Under the pieces are notes generated by a model that did not search any database, was not told the DNA's origin, and saw only the letters and a list, made by a program, of their open reading frames with translations. A DNA stretch of 64,000 nucleotides, taken from assembly GCF_000164695.2 (NCBI RefSeq), contig NC_014643.1:186001-250000 (forward strand), in the 5' to 3' direction. Positions 1 to 8,438 of the stretch are shown one piece after another. This DNA comes from Rothia dentocariosa ATCC 17931. Lineage in GTDB: Bacteria; Actinomycetota; Actinomycetes; Actinomycetales; Micrococcaceae. Both the position numbers and the translations under genes were made by a program. Numbering within the stretch: the stretch's first letter is position 1; each line of letters opens with the position of its first letter.

Positions 1-2
1 CC

Positions 3-467
3 GTCTATACGCTCATCGACGAGGCTTTTGCCCTCAACAGCGGACCGGAACGGCATACTCTAAGAGGGTCACGCATTCTGTGGATTCATGCTGGAATGCA
101 TGTGAGCGTTATCCTCAGTTCCACACTCGGGTTCTTCTTGGGGTCGAGTTTTCTGGCGCATCTTGAGGGGTTCGATTTCGTAATGACTGCGCTCTTTACG
201 GTACTTGCCCTTGATGCCTATCGCGCTAACCCCGATAGGCTCACGGTGCTTTTCTCGGTGATCGCGGCGGCAGTAGCGTTGATTATTGCCCCGGGGTCTA
301 TGCTCTTGGTGGCGATGGCAGTGTATATGGCGCTTCTGGTGGGGCGTTATGCAGCGGCGAAGAAACGCGGTTCTCTGCCTCAACATATGCTGGTCGCCGA
401 CGAGCTTACGCACCATCGCACGGAACACGATCGCGCAGAAGAGACTCCGCACGAACCAGCACAATAG
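3..467 (+). CDS. azlC: AzlC-family branched-chain amino acid exporter, C-terminal part (cut by window start)
   Basis: The frame is open from base 3 and the first ATG at 96 is internal. The residues before it read VYTLIDEAFALNSGPERH, which matches the (L)TDExFAL signature of AzlC proteins. The rest is a string of hydrophobic helices (FFLGSSFLAHLEGFDFVMTA, LTVLFSVIAAAVALI, MLLVAMAVYMALLVG) and a charged His/Glu-rich tail. AzlC is the large subunit of the AzlCD exporter for branched-chain amino acids and analogues in the cytoplasmic membrane. No AzlD-like small subunit follows in this window; the next gene is tpx on the opposite strand. The family call is good; the substrate is inferred. Confidence 0.75.
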   Translation, partial: VYTLIDEAFALNSGPERHTLRGSRILWIHAGMHVSVILSSTLGFFLGSSFLAHLEGFDFVMTALFTVLALDAYRANPDRLTVLFSVIAAAVALIIAPGSMLLVAMAVYMALLVGRYAAAKKRGSLPQHMLVADELTHHRTEHDRAEETPHEPAQ

Positions 468-545
468 TTTCAAACGGCAGAACAAAGCAGGCACCACGGC
501 ACGGAAAAACCGGGCATGGTGCCTGCTTGATAGGCTCAGCTGCGT

Positions 546-1046
546 TTACTTAAGAGCTGCGAGCGCAGCCTCGTAATTAGGTTCGTTGGTGATTTCGGGA
601 ACGAGCTCGGTGTACACTACCTCACCGGCGGGGTTCACGACTACGACGGCGCGAGCAAGGAGCCCTTCGAGAGGTCCGTCGGTCATTGTCACGCCGAAGT
701 CCTGCCCGAAGGATGAGCGGAATGCGGAGGTGGTAACAACGTTCTCGATGCCCTCAGCGGCACAGAAACGACCAAGCGCGAACGGAAGATCGTGTGAAAC
801 GTTCACGACAACGGTGTTATCAAGACCGGCGGCTTCTTTGTTGAAGTTGCGAACCGAGGCGGCGCATACGCCGGTATCGACCGAGGGGAAGATATTCAGC
901 ACGAGGTTCTTACCCGAGAACTGGGCGCCGGTGACCTCAGCGAGGTCGGCGTCGAGTACGGAGAATGCGGGGACCTTAGAACCGATGGCGGGAAGGTTGC
1001 CGCTGGTGTGAACTGCAAGGTTATTTTGAAAAGTAATTTCAGCCAT
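546..1046 (-). CDS. tpx: Thiol peroxidase Tpx (atypical 2-Cys peroxiredoxin)
   Basis: Reduces hydrogen peroxide and alkyl hydroperoxides in the cytoplasm using thioredoxin. From the MAEITFQ start the protein is 166 aa, the usual Tpx length. The peroxidatic cysteine is C61 in [12 protein letters not shown] and the resolving cysteine is C95 in [13 protein letters not shown], the same positions as in E. coli Tpx. The usual Pro before the first Cys (TPVC) is Gly here (TGVC). The frame stays open upstream to 1127, but the shorter start fits family length and has GAGGA just upstream, unusually close to the ATG. Single gene; divergent from the lipoprotein gene at 1296. Confidence 0.93.
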   Translation of the reverse strand: MAEITFQNNLAVHTSGNLPAIGSKVPAFSVLDADLAEVTGAQFSGKNLVLNIFPSVDTGVCAASVRNFNKEAAGLDNTVVVNVSHDLPFALGRFCAAEGIENVVTTSAFRSSFGQDFGVTMTDGPLEGLLARAVVVVNPAGEVVYTELVPEITNEPNYEAALAALK

Positions 1047-1295
1047 TTCCTCATTGTCGCGCGTTCTCTGCCTCTGCGCAAGGGGAACTGTCGCGTAAGA
1101 GCCGGGCCGCGCGGTCTCGTCGTACATTCATGCTGTTGCGAAGGGAGTTCATGAGGAATATGAAATACTTACGCAACGGGGCGGGCTATTAGCGTGTATA
1201 CTTTCGACCCGCAAACCCGGCAGGTCTCCCGCACTGGCGAGTTGCCGCCAGTAAACTAGGAGTAACAACACGCACCGATACGAAAAGAGTTTTTC

Positions 1296-1937
1296 ATGTC
1301 TAGATTTCCTGTAAAACCGCTAGTTTTCTGCGCTGGCGCGGCGCTTCTGCTTTCTTCCTGCGGTAACCCGTTTGGCGCATCCACCGATTCGGGCAGCAGT
1401 TCGCAGGCTGCACGCAGTTCCAGCTCATCTAGTTCTTCATCCGCTTCAACCAGCGCATCTCACTCTCCCACAGCAAGTGCCACCAGTTCTTCAGCCTCTC
1501 CAAGTCCGAGCGTGTCTGTAGTAACGGTAACCGCCAACCCGCAGCCGGAGGCAAGTACCGTTACGGTAACCGCATCATCAAATTCTAATTCGGGGTCTTC
1601 GTCCTCAAGCGGGCGTTTGGCGTTGGATTCTAATGCGAGTAAACTTCGCGGTCATCATTCGTGGTCGCTGAGTTCGGCGGATACTTCGACTTTCGATTCG
1701 AGTGCGGAGCTCTCGTGGATTACGGTCGGGTCTTCCGATGGTGCGTCACATATTATGCTGTTCCATCACGGAGACTACTTGGGAACCGGCACGCTCAACC
1801 CAGTTCAGGGGTCCCCTTCGGTCTCACGGAATTCTGCTAACCAGATTTCGGCCTCTGTGGGGTCTTCCCAAGCGACGTTCACCTGGGACTCCGCTCAGGA
1901 AAAGATTGTTATGAACGGGGATTTGCCGACCGGGTAG
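1296..1937 (+). CDS. LppP/LprE-family surface lipoprotein
   Basis: Signal peptide with lipobox LLSSC (Cys about residue 22), then a Ser/Thr-rich unstructured linker (residues about 25-105, long Ser runs) and a folded C-terminal domain with the pattern IMLFHHGDYLGTGT. This resembles the actinobacterial LppP/LprE lipoprotein domain (FhdGxYlGT). Expected to be lipid-anchored on the outer face of the membrane; function unknown in the family. ATG at 1296 follows a purine-rich stretch (cgaaaagagtttttc). The linker has direct VTVTA repeats. A strong hairpin lies 27 bases after the stop. Confidence 0.7.
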   Translation: MSRFPVKPLVFCAGAALLLSSCGNPFGASTDSGSSSQAARSSSSSSSSSASTSASHSPTASATSSSASPSPSVSVVTVTANPQPEASTVTVTASSNSNSGSSSSSGRLALDSNASKLRGHHSWSLSSADTSTFDSSAELSWITVGSSDGASHIMLFHHGDYLGTGTLNPVQGSPSVSRNSANQISASVGSSQATFTWDSAQEKIVMNGDLPTG

Positions 1938-1964
1938 TTCCTGATAAACGTGTGTAAGCAAGCG

Positions 1965-2002
1965 GTGAGCCCCGCATCCAACCTTCTGGATGCGGGGCTC
2001 AC
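1965..2002. terminator. 16-bp perfect hairpin between convergent genes
   Basis: Arms GTGAGCCCCGCATCCA and its exact complement flank the 6-nt loop ACCTTC. It lies between the lipoprotein gene (+) and the small-protein gene (-), so it probably serves both. No long T-run follows on the + strand. Confidence 0.8.
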
Positions 2003-2067
2003 GCAAATCTGCTGTGTATTCAGTTCGTGTGGGCTTTATGTACCCCATCAAAACTGCTGACTCTAGC

Positions 2068-2142
2068 TTAGGCTGCGAACTTCTTCTTGTACACGAAAAA
2101 TGCTGCTGCGCCGACGAGAGCAAGTACAATGAGCTTCTTCAT
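2068..2142 (-). CDS. 24-residue single-helix membrane peptide
   Basis: Reads MKKLIVLALVGAAAFF then VYKKKFAA and stop: a basic N-terminus, one hydrophobic helix and a Lys-rich end. It resembles the N-terminal half of the actinobacterial DLW-39 small proteins (MKKLLVLALAAAG..VYRK) but lacks the acidic DLW tail. AAAGGA lies about 12 bases upstream of the ATG. It is too short for most gene callers. Coding status is inferred from the start site and the coherent transmembrane peptide; function unknown. Confidence 0.5.
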   Translation of the reverse strand: MKKLIVLALVGAAAFFVYKKKFAA

Positions 2143-2398
2143 AAGAGAGGATTCCTTTCATGGGATCAGTGATTGGGTGCCCTCACGGGCCTTTCCGTGA
2201 TGTCTTAGCACCGGTTCACTCATTCTACCCTGTTCTGGTATGGATTCGCTATCGTTACACGACGTGTAAGGCTCATGCTGTGCGGTAGAAATGTGAATTT
2301 ACTCAGTTTTAGAGGTGCGGAACCACGCATGTGCGATGCCCTAGAGAATCCATAAAAATCATCCGGCGGTAGTAGTGCGGATGTGCAAAACTAGAATT

Positions 2399-2815
2399 AT
2401 GAGCTTGAAGAAAAACGTATCTGAGGATTCCCGCTCCGGCGGTAAGAAACATATAGCGCCCGTGGTAACAGCCGGTTTTCTAGGGACCACGGGTGTGCTG
2501 CATTTCGCGAAACCCGAACATTACGACGCAATCGTGCCTCGTGCCCTGCCGGGCTCCGCGCGGTTCTACACCTATGCTTCGGGGGCTGCTGAGCTTGGTA
2601 TCGCAGGGCTGCTGACCGTCCCAACAACCCGCCGGGCGGGTGCCCTCGCGGCTATTGCACTGTATACGGCGGTGTTCCCGGCGAATGTGCAAATGGCGTG
2701 GGATTGGCGGCATGAGTCAGCGTTTAAGCGTGTTGTGGCTTTCGGCCGTCTACCGTTGCAGCTGCCAATGATTCGCCGTGCCTGGCGCATCTATAAAACC
2801 TCCTCTCGGCGCTAA
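2399..2815 (+). CDS. DoxX-like membrane protein
   Basis: About 138 aa with four hydrophobic segments. The stretch GVLHFAKPEHYDAIVPRALPG is typical of the DoxX/SURF4-like family (HFxxPxxYdxivP). These are small integral membrane proteins, often linked to redox metabolism, of unclear biochemical role. GTG at 2375 and ATG at 2381 are alternative in-frame starts; none has a convincing Shine-Dalgarno, so the start is uncertain. Followed 80 bases later by a methyltransferase on the same strand. Confidence 0.7.
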   Translation: MSLKKNVSEDSRSGGKKHIAPVVTAGFLGTTGVLHFAKPEHYDAIVPRALPGSARFYTYASGAAELGIAGLLTVPTTRRAGALAAIALYTAVFPANVQMAWDWRHESAFKRVVAFGRLPLQLPMIRRAWRIYKTSSRR

Positions 2816-2894
2816 AGCTCTCCTGGCGGTGGCACAAACTGCGGCCGTGCTATGATAAAAAATCTTCACGCCTGGATTATTATAAAGGAGCACT

Positions 2895-3590
2895 ATGTCT
2901 AGTACCCGCCAGAACCCGGCCGAGCAGGCGAAGGCCCTTGCTTCCCAGCTTAAGTGCCCCATGGGTGACACCGGTCAAGAGCTAGCACACTCTTTAAACC
3001 TGGGGAATCTTCCCATGATTGTGAGCGCCCTGAATGCATTAGGCATTGAGGAAGATGACCGCATCCTGGAGGCGGGCCCGGGCAATGGTGGGCTCCTCAA
3101 TTATGTTCTCTCCCTCGCAGAGAACCTGCACTATGATGGGGTGGAAATTTCGCCGCTCATGTATGAGCAGGCCCGCGCCGCCAATAACGTGTTTATCGCA
3201 GAAGGGCTGGCTGAGTACGCGCTGTATGACGGCGTGAATCTGCCGTATGAAGACGGCATTTTCACGAAGGTGTTGAGCGTGAATACGGTGTATTTCTGGG
3301 AGGAACCGGCTTGGCTGCTCGCAGAAATGTGCCGGGTGCTTACCGCCGGCGGGCGGGTGTGTTTAAGCTTCTGTGAAAAAGATTTTATGAAGACCCTGCC
3401 ATTCACCAAGTACGGCTTCGCCCTGTACGATGCCGCCGATATAGTTGCGCTCACACAAGAACTGCCGCTACATACGGTAGCTGTACAGCATCTGCACGAT
3501 ATGGCGGTGGCGGGCGGCTCTGCCCGGCTGGTACGACGCGACTACGTAAACCTCGTGTTTAAAAAAGAGACAATCAGCTCTACTACATAG
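2895..3590 (+). CDS. Class I SAM-dependent methyltransferase
   Basis: 231 aa. Motif I ILEAGPGNGGLLNYVLS binds S-adenosylmethionine; an acidic residue ends strand 2 (GVEISPLMYEQAR), followed by LPYEDGIFTKVLSVNTVYFW and MCRVLTAGGRVCLSF, the usual Methyltransf_11 order. Substrate unknown. A clear AAAGGAG lies 5 bases before the ATG. It is the first of three genes with little spacing (methyltransferase, 4-TM protein, methyltransferase), probably one transcript. Confidence 0.85.
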   Translation: MSSTRQNPAEQAKALASQLKCPMGDTGQELAHSLNLGNLPMIVSALNALGIEEDDRILEAGPGNGGLLNYVLSLAENLHYDGVEISPLMYEQARAANNVFIAEGLAEYALYDGVNLPYEDGIFTKVLSVNTVYFWEEPAWLLAEMCRVLTAGGRVCLSFCEKDFMKTLPFTKYGFALYDAADIVALTQELPLHTVAVQHLHDMAVAGGSARLVRRDYVNLVFKKETISSTT

Positions 3591-3611
3591 CTTGGGAGTT
3601 AGAAGGATCGC

Positions 3612-4046
3612 ATGGTAGTACCTTTCGTCATGGCTGGAGTGCTTATGGCACTGGCGTTCGGCGCACATATTTTTGTTGGAACCCGCGAGACGCTGTCTTT
3701 GCGTCCGGTTGCGCATCCCGCCAATACAGAAAACATGGTACGTGTCCCTGCTAATCACACAGAGCTTTCCCGGCACTGGACGCAGGCCATGTGCGCGTTT
3801 CAGCTGGTGAGTATCGATCTGCTGTTGATCACCATTGTTACGTTCCTATTAGCATTCACCGACTTATTGCCAGCCAAACGAGAAATCGGTTTATTCATCG
3901 CAGCGTACTTAGGCGCGTGGGGATTCGTATGGCTGGTGCAGCTGGCAGCTGTGAAAGTCGAACGCCGCACCTACTACATGTTGGGACAATGGATGCTGTT
4001 CTTCCTCTGTGCCGCCCTCATGGTGTGGGGCTCTCTTGCTCTGTAG
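3612..4046 (+). CDS. Four-helix membrane protein of unknown function
   Basis: 144 aa with hydrophobic helices near residues 2-22, 63-85, 92-112 and 122-142. I do not recognise a named family. AAGGA upstream of the ATG, 21 bases after the preceding methyltransferase stop; probably the same operon. The second methyltransferase follows after about 140 bases. Confidence 0.65.
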   Translation: MVVPFVMAGVLMALAFGAHIFVGTRETLSLRPVAHPANTENMVRVPANHTELSRHWTQAMCAFQLVSIDLLLITIVTFLLAFTDLLPAKREIGLFIAAYLGAWGFVWLVQLAAVKVERRTYYMLGQWMLFFLCAALMVWGSLAL

Positions 4047-4186
4047 CAATGGCGCGCGTCCTGAGGTAAAAAATCAATATTTTGGATGAAGACCGTCAAG
4101 GACGATATATCTACAATTGTGCTTACGAGGTCATGTTTTTAACAGCAGACATCGTCCTTGATTATCACCAATCCGAAAGCTATATC

Positions 4187-4933
4187 ATGTCAACCACGCT
4201 ACTCGATAAGCTCAAGCCCGAATTCCGCACTAACCCTCCCGCCGAAGAGAATGGCATTCTGCTATGTCTGGATGAAGCGCAGATTCAGGGCGATAACGCC
4301 AAATACATGAAATTCTACAACCGCTTAGCCTCCGTCTACGACCTAGGCGAACGGTGGTTTGGGCGTCTCGCTTACGGCAATGAAGTCGCACAGATGCGCC
4401 AGCAGTTCATGAAGGAACTAGAGTGGTTTCCCGGCTGCTCGGCGCTGTACGTCTCAATCGGCACCGGTACCGACCTACGCTACCTGCCCGACGATATTGA
4501 GGTGAGCGCAATCGACTGGACGGGTGCCGATATTTCGCTCGGGATGCTCAAGAAATGCCAGAAAATCTGGGGTGGGCGCGCGAACCTGAACCTAGTGAAC
4601 TGTGCCGCCGAGGACCTGCCCTTCATCGATCAGAGTTTTGACGTGGTGCTGCACGTGGGCGGCATTAACTTCTTTAGCGATAAAAAACGCGCGATCAAAG
4701 AAATGATTCGGGTGGCCAAACCCGGCACGAAAATTATGATCGCAGACGAAACTTCCGACTACATCGATTCGCAGTACAAGAAGAACGTCCTCACCCGTAA
4801 AGCCTACAAGAACGCCACTTTCGATCTCTCAGAGATTGAGGCACTGATACCCGAAGACATGGAGGATGCAAGCACCAGCTTGCTCTGGAATGATCAGTTC
4901 TATTGCATCACGTTCAGGGTTCCGCAAGACTAA
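4187..4933 (+). CDS. Class I SAM-dependent methyltransferase (UbiE-like)
   Basis: From MSTTLLDKLK the protein is 248 aa. LYVSIGTGTDLRYLP is a variant of motif I; AIDWTGADISLGMLKKCQK carries the acidic ribose-binding residue; AAEDLPFIDQSFDVVLHVGG and MIRVAKPGTKIMIADE are motifs II/III. The pre-domain FYNRLASVYDLGERWFGRLAYG resembles UbiE/COQ5-type enzymes. The frame runs upstream to a TTG at 4082, but that extension is not family-like, so I chose the ATG at 4187, although only GAAAG lies in front. Substrate unknown. Confidence 0.8.
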   Translation: MSTTLLDKLKPEFRTNPPAEENGILLCLDEAQIQGDNAKYMKFYNRLASVYDLGERWFGRLAYGNEVAQMRQQFMKELEWFPGCSALYVSIGTGTDLRYLPDDIEVSAIDWTGADISLGMLKKCQKIWGGRANLNLVNCAAEDLPFIDQSFDVVLHVGGINFFSDKKRAIKEMIRVAKPGTKIMIADETSDYIDSQYKKNVLTRKAYKNATFDLSEIEALIPEDMEDASTSLLWNDQFYCITFRVPQD

Positions 4934-4967
4934 GAAAGACCAGAATTACAATCATAAACGGGTGAAG

Positions 4968-5028
4968 CGGGAGCAGTTTCTTGATTCGGGAGCATTTTAA
5001 CCGCTCCCGAATGAAGAAACTGCTCCCG
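4968..5028. repeat. Palindromic intergenic repeat family 1, copy A (26-bp stem)
   Basis: Arms 4968-4993 and 5003-5028 pair over 26 bases with one mismatch (4983) around the loop ATTTTAACC. CGGGAGC occurs at both ends of each arm. It lies between convergent genes, so probably acts as a bidirectional terminator. Copies B and C are at 13608 and 29987. Confidence 0.9.
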
Positions 5029-5087
5029 GAGTCTGCTATTTCAAGGTGAACACACTATGCGGTGGGTTTCTGCCCGATGGAGAAAAC

Positions 5088-5699
5088 CTAGACGATAAAG
5101 CGAACGCCGCCCTCAACCCGAATCGCACGCCTATTGTTGATAGGCACAAGGTCCAGCTTATCCGAATATTCGCTTTTCATACGGCGTACCGCCTGTACAA
5201 AAGGTTCTTCTTCCTCGTGCACCGCCGGGTAGAAATCGACAATTCCCAACGCCTTAAAATTAAACATTCCCAGAGCAGCGTCAGAGTCGTCCATAACTCG
5301 TGCATACTCAATATCAGGCGAAGCGACCATAGCTCCAGCCGACTCCCCCACGTACATCATGCCGTGGCGCACCTTTTCGACAATGAAATTGATGAGGTCT
5401 TTGGATTTGAGCTGCTGCAGCAAATAGAACGTATTGCCGCCCGAAATATAGAGAACTTCAGCTTGTTCGATGCGCAACTTCGCGGTTTCTGAATCAACTT
5501 CTGCAATGTCGAGAATATCGGGGGTTAGCCCTAAATTTTTGAAAACATTCAGGGCATCCTGAACGTAGAAAGTTGTGTTTTCAACCGTGCTGGCGGTAGG
5601 AATAAACACCACCTGCTGTTGTGATGGGTTGCCGCGCAAGAAATTTTTGAAGGCGGGTTCTACACCGGCGAAGTAAGAACAGAGGAAGGCGCGCATCAT
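5088..5699 (-). CDS. Peptidase S51-family protein (dipeptidase E / cyanophycinase-like)
   Basis: 203 aa cytoplasmic protein of the class I glutamine-amidotransferase-like fold. GESAGAM is the S51 nucleophile elbow (Ser) and IYISGGNTFYLLQQL is the conserved strand seen in PepE-like enzymes. PepE cleaves Asp-X dipeptides; the substrate here is unproved. Two adjacent ATGs (5699 and 5696) follow AGGAGATAG; the second has the better spacing. Single gene between hairpins at 4968 and 5766. Confidence 0.85.
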   Translation of the reverse strand: MMRAFLCSYFAGVEPAFKNFLRGNPSQQQVVFIPTASTVENTTFYVQDALNVFKNLGLTPDILDIAEVDSETAKLRIEQAEVLYISGGNTFYLLQQLKSKDLINFIVEKVRHGMMYVGESAGAMVASPDIEYARVMDDSDAALGMFNFKALGIVDFYPAVHEEEEPFVQAVRRMKSEYSDKLDLVPINNRRAIRVEGGVRFIV

Positions 5700-5765
5700 C
5701 TATCTCCTGGCGAAGGCATCTATAGTGTGGTTTTATCAAATCGTACCGGTCGATTTACCCATGCA

Positions 5766-5822
5766 ACACCCCTAGAAGGAAATTTTAGGTTTATGTAGCA
5801 CCTTATCTTCTTCTAGGGGTGT
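5766..5822. terminator. Long hairpin after the secreted-protein gene
   Basis: Outer arms ACACCCCTAGAAG (5766-5778) and its exact complement (5810-5822) enclose a 31-base inner part. It lies just after the stop of the minus-strand gene at 5851 and before the S51 gene, so it is a probable terminator for the former. Confidence 0.75.
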
Positions 5823-5850
5823 CAGCACAGAGATTTTCTCTTAATAAAGC

Positions 5851-7077
5851 CTAGTTCGTGGTCGGAACCAGGGTCTTGAGGGTAATGTCGCTTGCGACTC
5901 CGCCATCCGCGTATTCAAGGTATGCGCGTACCACGTATTTCTTTCCTGCTTGCAGCTTATTACCGGGAATAGTCAGGTCGCCCTCGAAGTCGCCGTTCGG
6001 TTTCGGGGTAACAGTCGTATTCACGATCTCATCGCTGCTGGGATCATCAAGCTCAACATTGTATTCGGTGAAAATCAACCGAACCTTGGAGCCGTTCTGA
6101 GCCGCTGCTGCAGGGTTAAACCCGCCGCCAGCAACCTTCAGGTGATTCTCGGCGGCACTGCGGCTAAGGGGTGCACCGTTAATGATGCCTACAACCTCAT
6201 CATCCGTATCGCCATAAAGATCCTTAGTCACAGCCCTTACCCAGTCGTCGCTGCTGGATTCAATAAGCACCCGATAGTGCTTGCCTTCCTGAATCTTGGA
6301 TCCAGGAATCTGAATCTGAGTAGTAAAGTTACCGTTCTTCATCTCTGCCGAGACGTCTTTGGTGGCAAGAGTTTCGTTAACCTGTCCGTTCTCATCCAGA
6401 CCCTCAACTTTTATCTTGACCTGCTTCACGTCATCAAAATGGGTTCCGGTCAGGGTCAAGACATTGGTGTTCAGGTGGCTGCTGAGCATATTTGTCTTCG
6501 AGGAGTTGGTGGTCAGGGTTACGGAAGACTGCAGGTCCTTGCTGTCAACCTGCTGTACAGGCAGATCTTGTTTAGCCTCTATTGTGCGGTTACCGTGCCC
6601 GGGGTAGCTCATAATGTAGAGAACATAGTGTTTCTGGGGATCGAAATCGCCTTTAACCTTGGCAGTGCCACGGAAATGACCGTCTTCCGTCACAACAAGG
6701 CCTCCGCCGTCTTGAACTAAGTTCTCGCCAGTGAAGTCGCCGTCTGCATCAACCTCGTAGACTTCTGCACCTAAACCGTCAAAAGACTTGTTGAGGTCAA
6801 TCCCCTCACCAGTAATCGTAAGGTTGTTCTGCCCTGTCAGAGGGTTCAGCGGACCGCCCTCAACGGAAGTTACTTTAGCCCCTGTATTAATATTTGTGTT
6901 GTTCCCATTGGTGTTATTAGTGCCAGTATTTTGGCCACCCGGAAGCGTAGAGATAGCCTGCTGAGTCTGCGCACCAGCGTTCCCTTCAGCGGCAAAGGAA
7001 GGAACGGACGGCACCACGGATGCACCTAGGAGGGCAAGCGCACCCACTCCGGTCAGGATAAAACGGGTATTGGACAT
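5851..7077 (-). CDS. Secreted protein with three Ig-like modules
   Basis: About 408 aa from MSNTRFILT. Signal peptide with an AXA-like cleavage site (VPSFAA/EGN), an Asn/Thr/Gly-rich linker, then three related modules (about residues 70-165, 190-285, 295-405). Each has NxLxxxGxxF at the start and NGDF/NGNF...IPGxKLQxGKxYxVxI/RA at the end. No sorting motif or C-terminal anchor, so it is probably released or wall-associated. The start ATG is preceded by GGAG at the right distance; the upstream ATG at 7089 overlaps that GGAG. The leader (accgatgaATGGAGT) is shared with the neighbouring gene at 8438. Function unknown; adhesin-like in look. Confidence 0.75.
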   Translation of the reverse strand: MSNTRFILTGVGALALLGASVVPSVPSFAAEGNAGAQTQQAISTLPGGQNTGTNNTNGNNTNINTGAKVTSVEGGPLNPLTGQNNLTITGEGIDLNKSFDGLGAEVYEVDADGDFTGENLVQDGGGLVVTEDGHFRGTAKVKGDFDPQKHYVLYIMSYPGHGNRTIEAKQDLPVQQVDSKDLQSSVTLTTNSSKTNMLSSHLNTNVLTLTGTHFDDVKQVKIKVEGLDENGQVNETLATKDVSAEMKNGNFTTQIQIPGSKIQEGKHYRVLIESSSDDWVRAVTKDLYGDTDDEVVGIINGAPLSRSAAENHLKVAGGGFNPAAAAQNGSKVRLIFTEYNVELDDPSSDEIVNTTVTPKPNGDFEGDLTIPGNKLQAGKKYVVRAYLEYADGGVASDITLKTLVPTTN

Positions 7078-7230
7078 TTTGTACTCCATTCATCGGTTAG
7101 TGGAATACTGTTAAATGTAATACATGATTGAGTTTAGGTCTAGCATTTTTAGCATTATTTCTTGATATTTATTTTTATGACAACATGAATGTTTCGATGG
7201 AAAATATATACATAAACTAATGTGTCAACA

Positions 7231-7294
7231 CGACTCAAAGGGTCTTCAACAGCATGCCTATTGCTAAAACATACTCCCGAAGACCCTTGAGCCG
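7231..7294. terminator. Long hairpin between the two secreted-protein genes
   Basis: CGACTCAAAGGGTCTTC (from 7231) pairs with GAAGACCCTTGAGCCG (to 7294) with a single-base bulge or mismatch, around a 30-base inner segment. It is downstream of the minus gene ending at 7362 and upstream of the gene starting at 7077, in an AT-rich spacer. Confidence 0.7.
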
Positions 7295-7361
7295 AAAATA
7301 TATTTTATTTTTAGAAATCTAATACACTAAACAAAATGCAAAAGATAATACGGTGTATTAA

Positions 7362-8438
7362 TTACTGTGCTGCCGACAGAGGAACAACCGGAATGTAGGT
7401 ACGGTTCCAAACCACGATGGGGTAGTACGCGTAACTCGCCGTTAAGGTATCCTGATCGAATACATCAATGTAGACCCGGTACTGGTGGTTCGGGTTAATC
7501 TTAGTGCCATCAACACTCACGTACATCCCGAAGCTCCCGTCCGAACCAAGACTAGACCCTCCGCCGTTGCTAACGTCATCATTAACGATGTTCCCGAACT
7601 CATCAAGTTCCTGAACACGCGGCTCGTACTGTACACGGTGGGTATTATCGATCCCCGTAGTCTCTACAGACAGAACGTTATCAGTATTCTGCGGGTCAAT
7701 GAATCCATCGACAGAGGTAATCGCAATAAAACCGGAGTTCTGATTCGCGGGTGCGGAGGGCTGGCTCTGACGGCTCTGATTATTCTGTGATGCAGAATTC
7801 GAGTTTGAGCTGCTCTGGGATGCGGGTGCGCCCTGTTGTTGACCCTGAGCCTGCTGACCCTGGCCGTTAGCATTAGCGTTAGCACTCTGCTGCTGATCCT
7901 GGGTTGCGCCGGGCTGAGCCTGCTGACCCTGAGCATCAGCATTGGCGCCCTGCTGCCGACCCTGACCGCTGGCATTAGTACCCTGCTGATCCTGAGATGC
8001 GCTAGGCTGACCCTGCTGCTGTTCACCGCCGGATGCAGCTTGCGAAGGATCCTGTGCCGCACCGCCCTGTGTTGCACCATTCTGGCTCTGGTCACTGGCG
8101 TTAGCACCCTGCTGACCCTGAGCATCAGCATTGGCGCCCTGCTGCCGACCCTGACCGTTAGCACTCTGCTGCTGACCCTGGGTAGCACCATCCTGGTTCT
8201 GACCACTGGCGTTAGCACCCTGCTGGTCCTGACCGTTAGCATTAGCGCTCTGCTGCTGACCCTGATCCTGACCGTTCTGTGCTGCAGAATTTGGCTGGCC
8301 CTGAGTGGACCCAGAACGAGCCTCATCCTGAGGACTTGCAGGCGCTGCATTTGCCTGCGCAAGCGGAAGAACCGTCACACCCGCAAGGGTGAAAATAGCA
8401 GCTCCGGTCATAGCCGAACGAGAATAGCGAAAAGCCAT
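7362..8438 (-). CDS. Secreted protein with long Gln/Asn/Ala-rich repeat region
   Basis: About 358 aa. Signal peptide (FTLAGVTVLPLAQANAAP), then about 200 residues of imperfect repeats built from GQQQSANANGQ, GQDQQGANASGQ and similar units, ending in a Ser/Asn-rich stretch, then one C-terminal module. That module (VLSVETTGI ... DGSFGMYVSVDGTKINPNHQ) matches the Ig-like modules of the neighbour at 5851. The repeat tract encodes a flexible stalk and is a likely site of length variation. The true start is ATG 8438 behind GGAGTTT; the ATG at 8450 is part of the ribosome-binding leader. Function unknown; stalked surface or matrix protein is an inference. Confidence 0.75.
   Translation of the reverse strand: MAFRYSRSAMTGAAIFTLAGVTVLPLAQANAAPASPQDEARSGSTQGQPNSAAQNGQDQGQQQSANANGQDQQGANASGQNQDGATQGQQQSANGQGRQQGANADAQGQQGANASDQSQNGATQGGAAQDPSQAASGGEQQQGQPSASQDQQGTNASGQGRQQGANADAQGQQAQPGATQDQQQSANANANGQGQQAQGQQQGAPASQSSSNSNSASQNNQSRQSQPSAPANQNSGFIAITSVDGFIDPQNTDNVLSVETTGIDNTHRVQYEPRVQELDEFGNIVNDDVSNGGGSSLGSDGSFGMYVSVDGTKINPNHQYRVYIDVFDQDTLTASYAYYPIVVWNRTYIPVVPLSAAQ

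Noticed and set aside
5950..6720. A long + strand frame opposite the secreted Ig-like protein
   Set aside because: Shadow of a signal-peptide-bearing, modular minus-strand protein; composition is that of antisense sequence.
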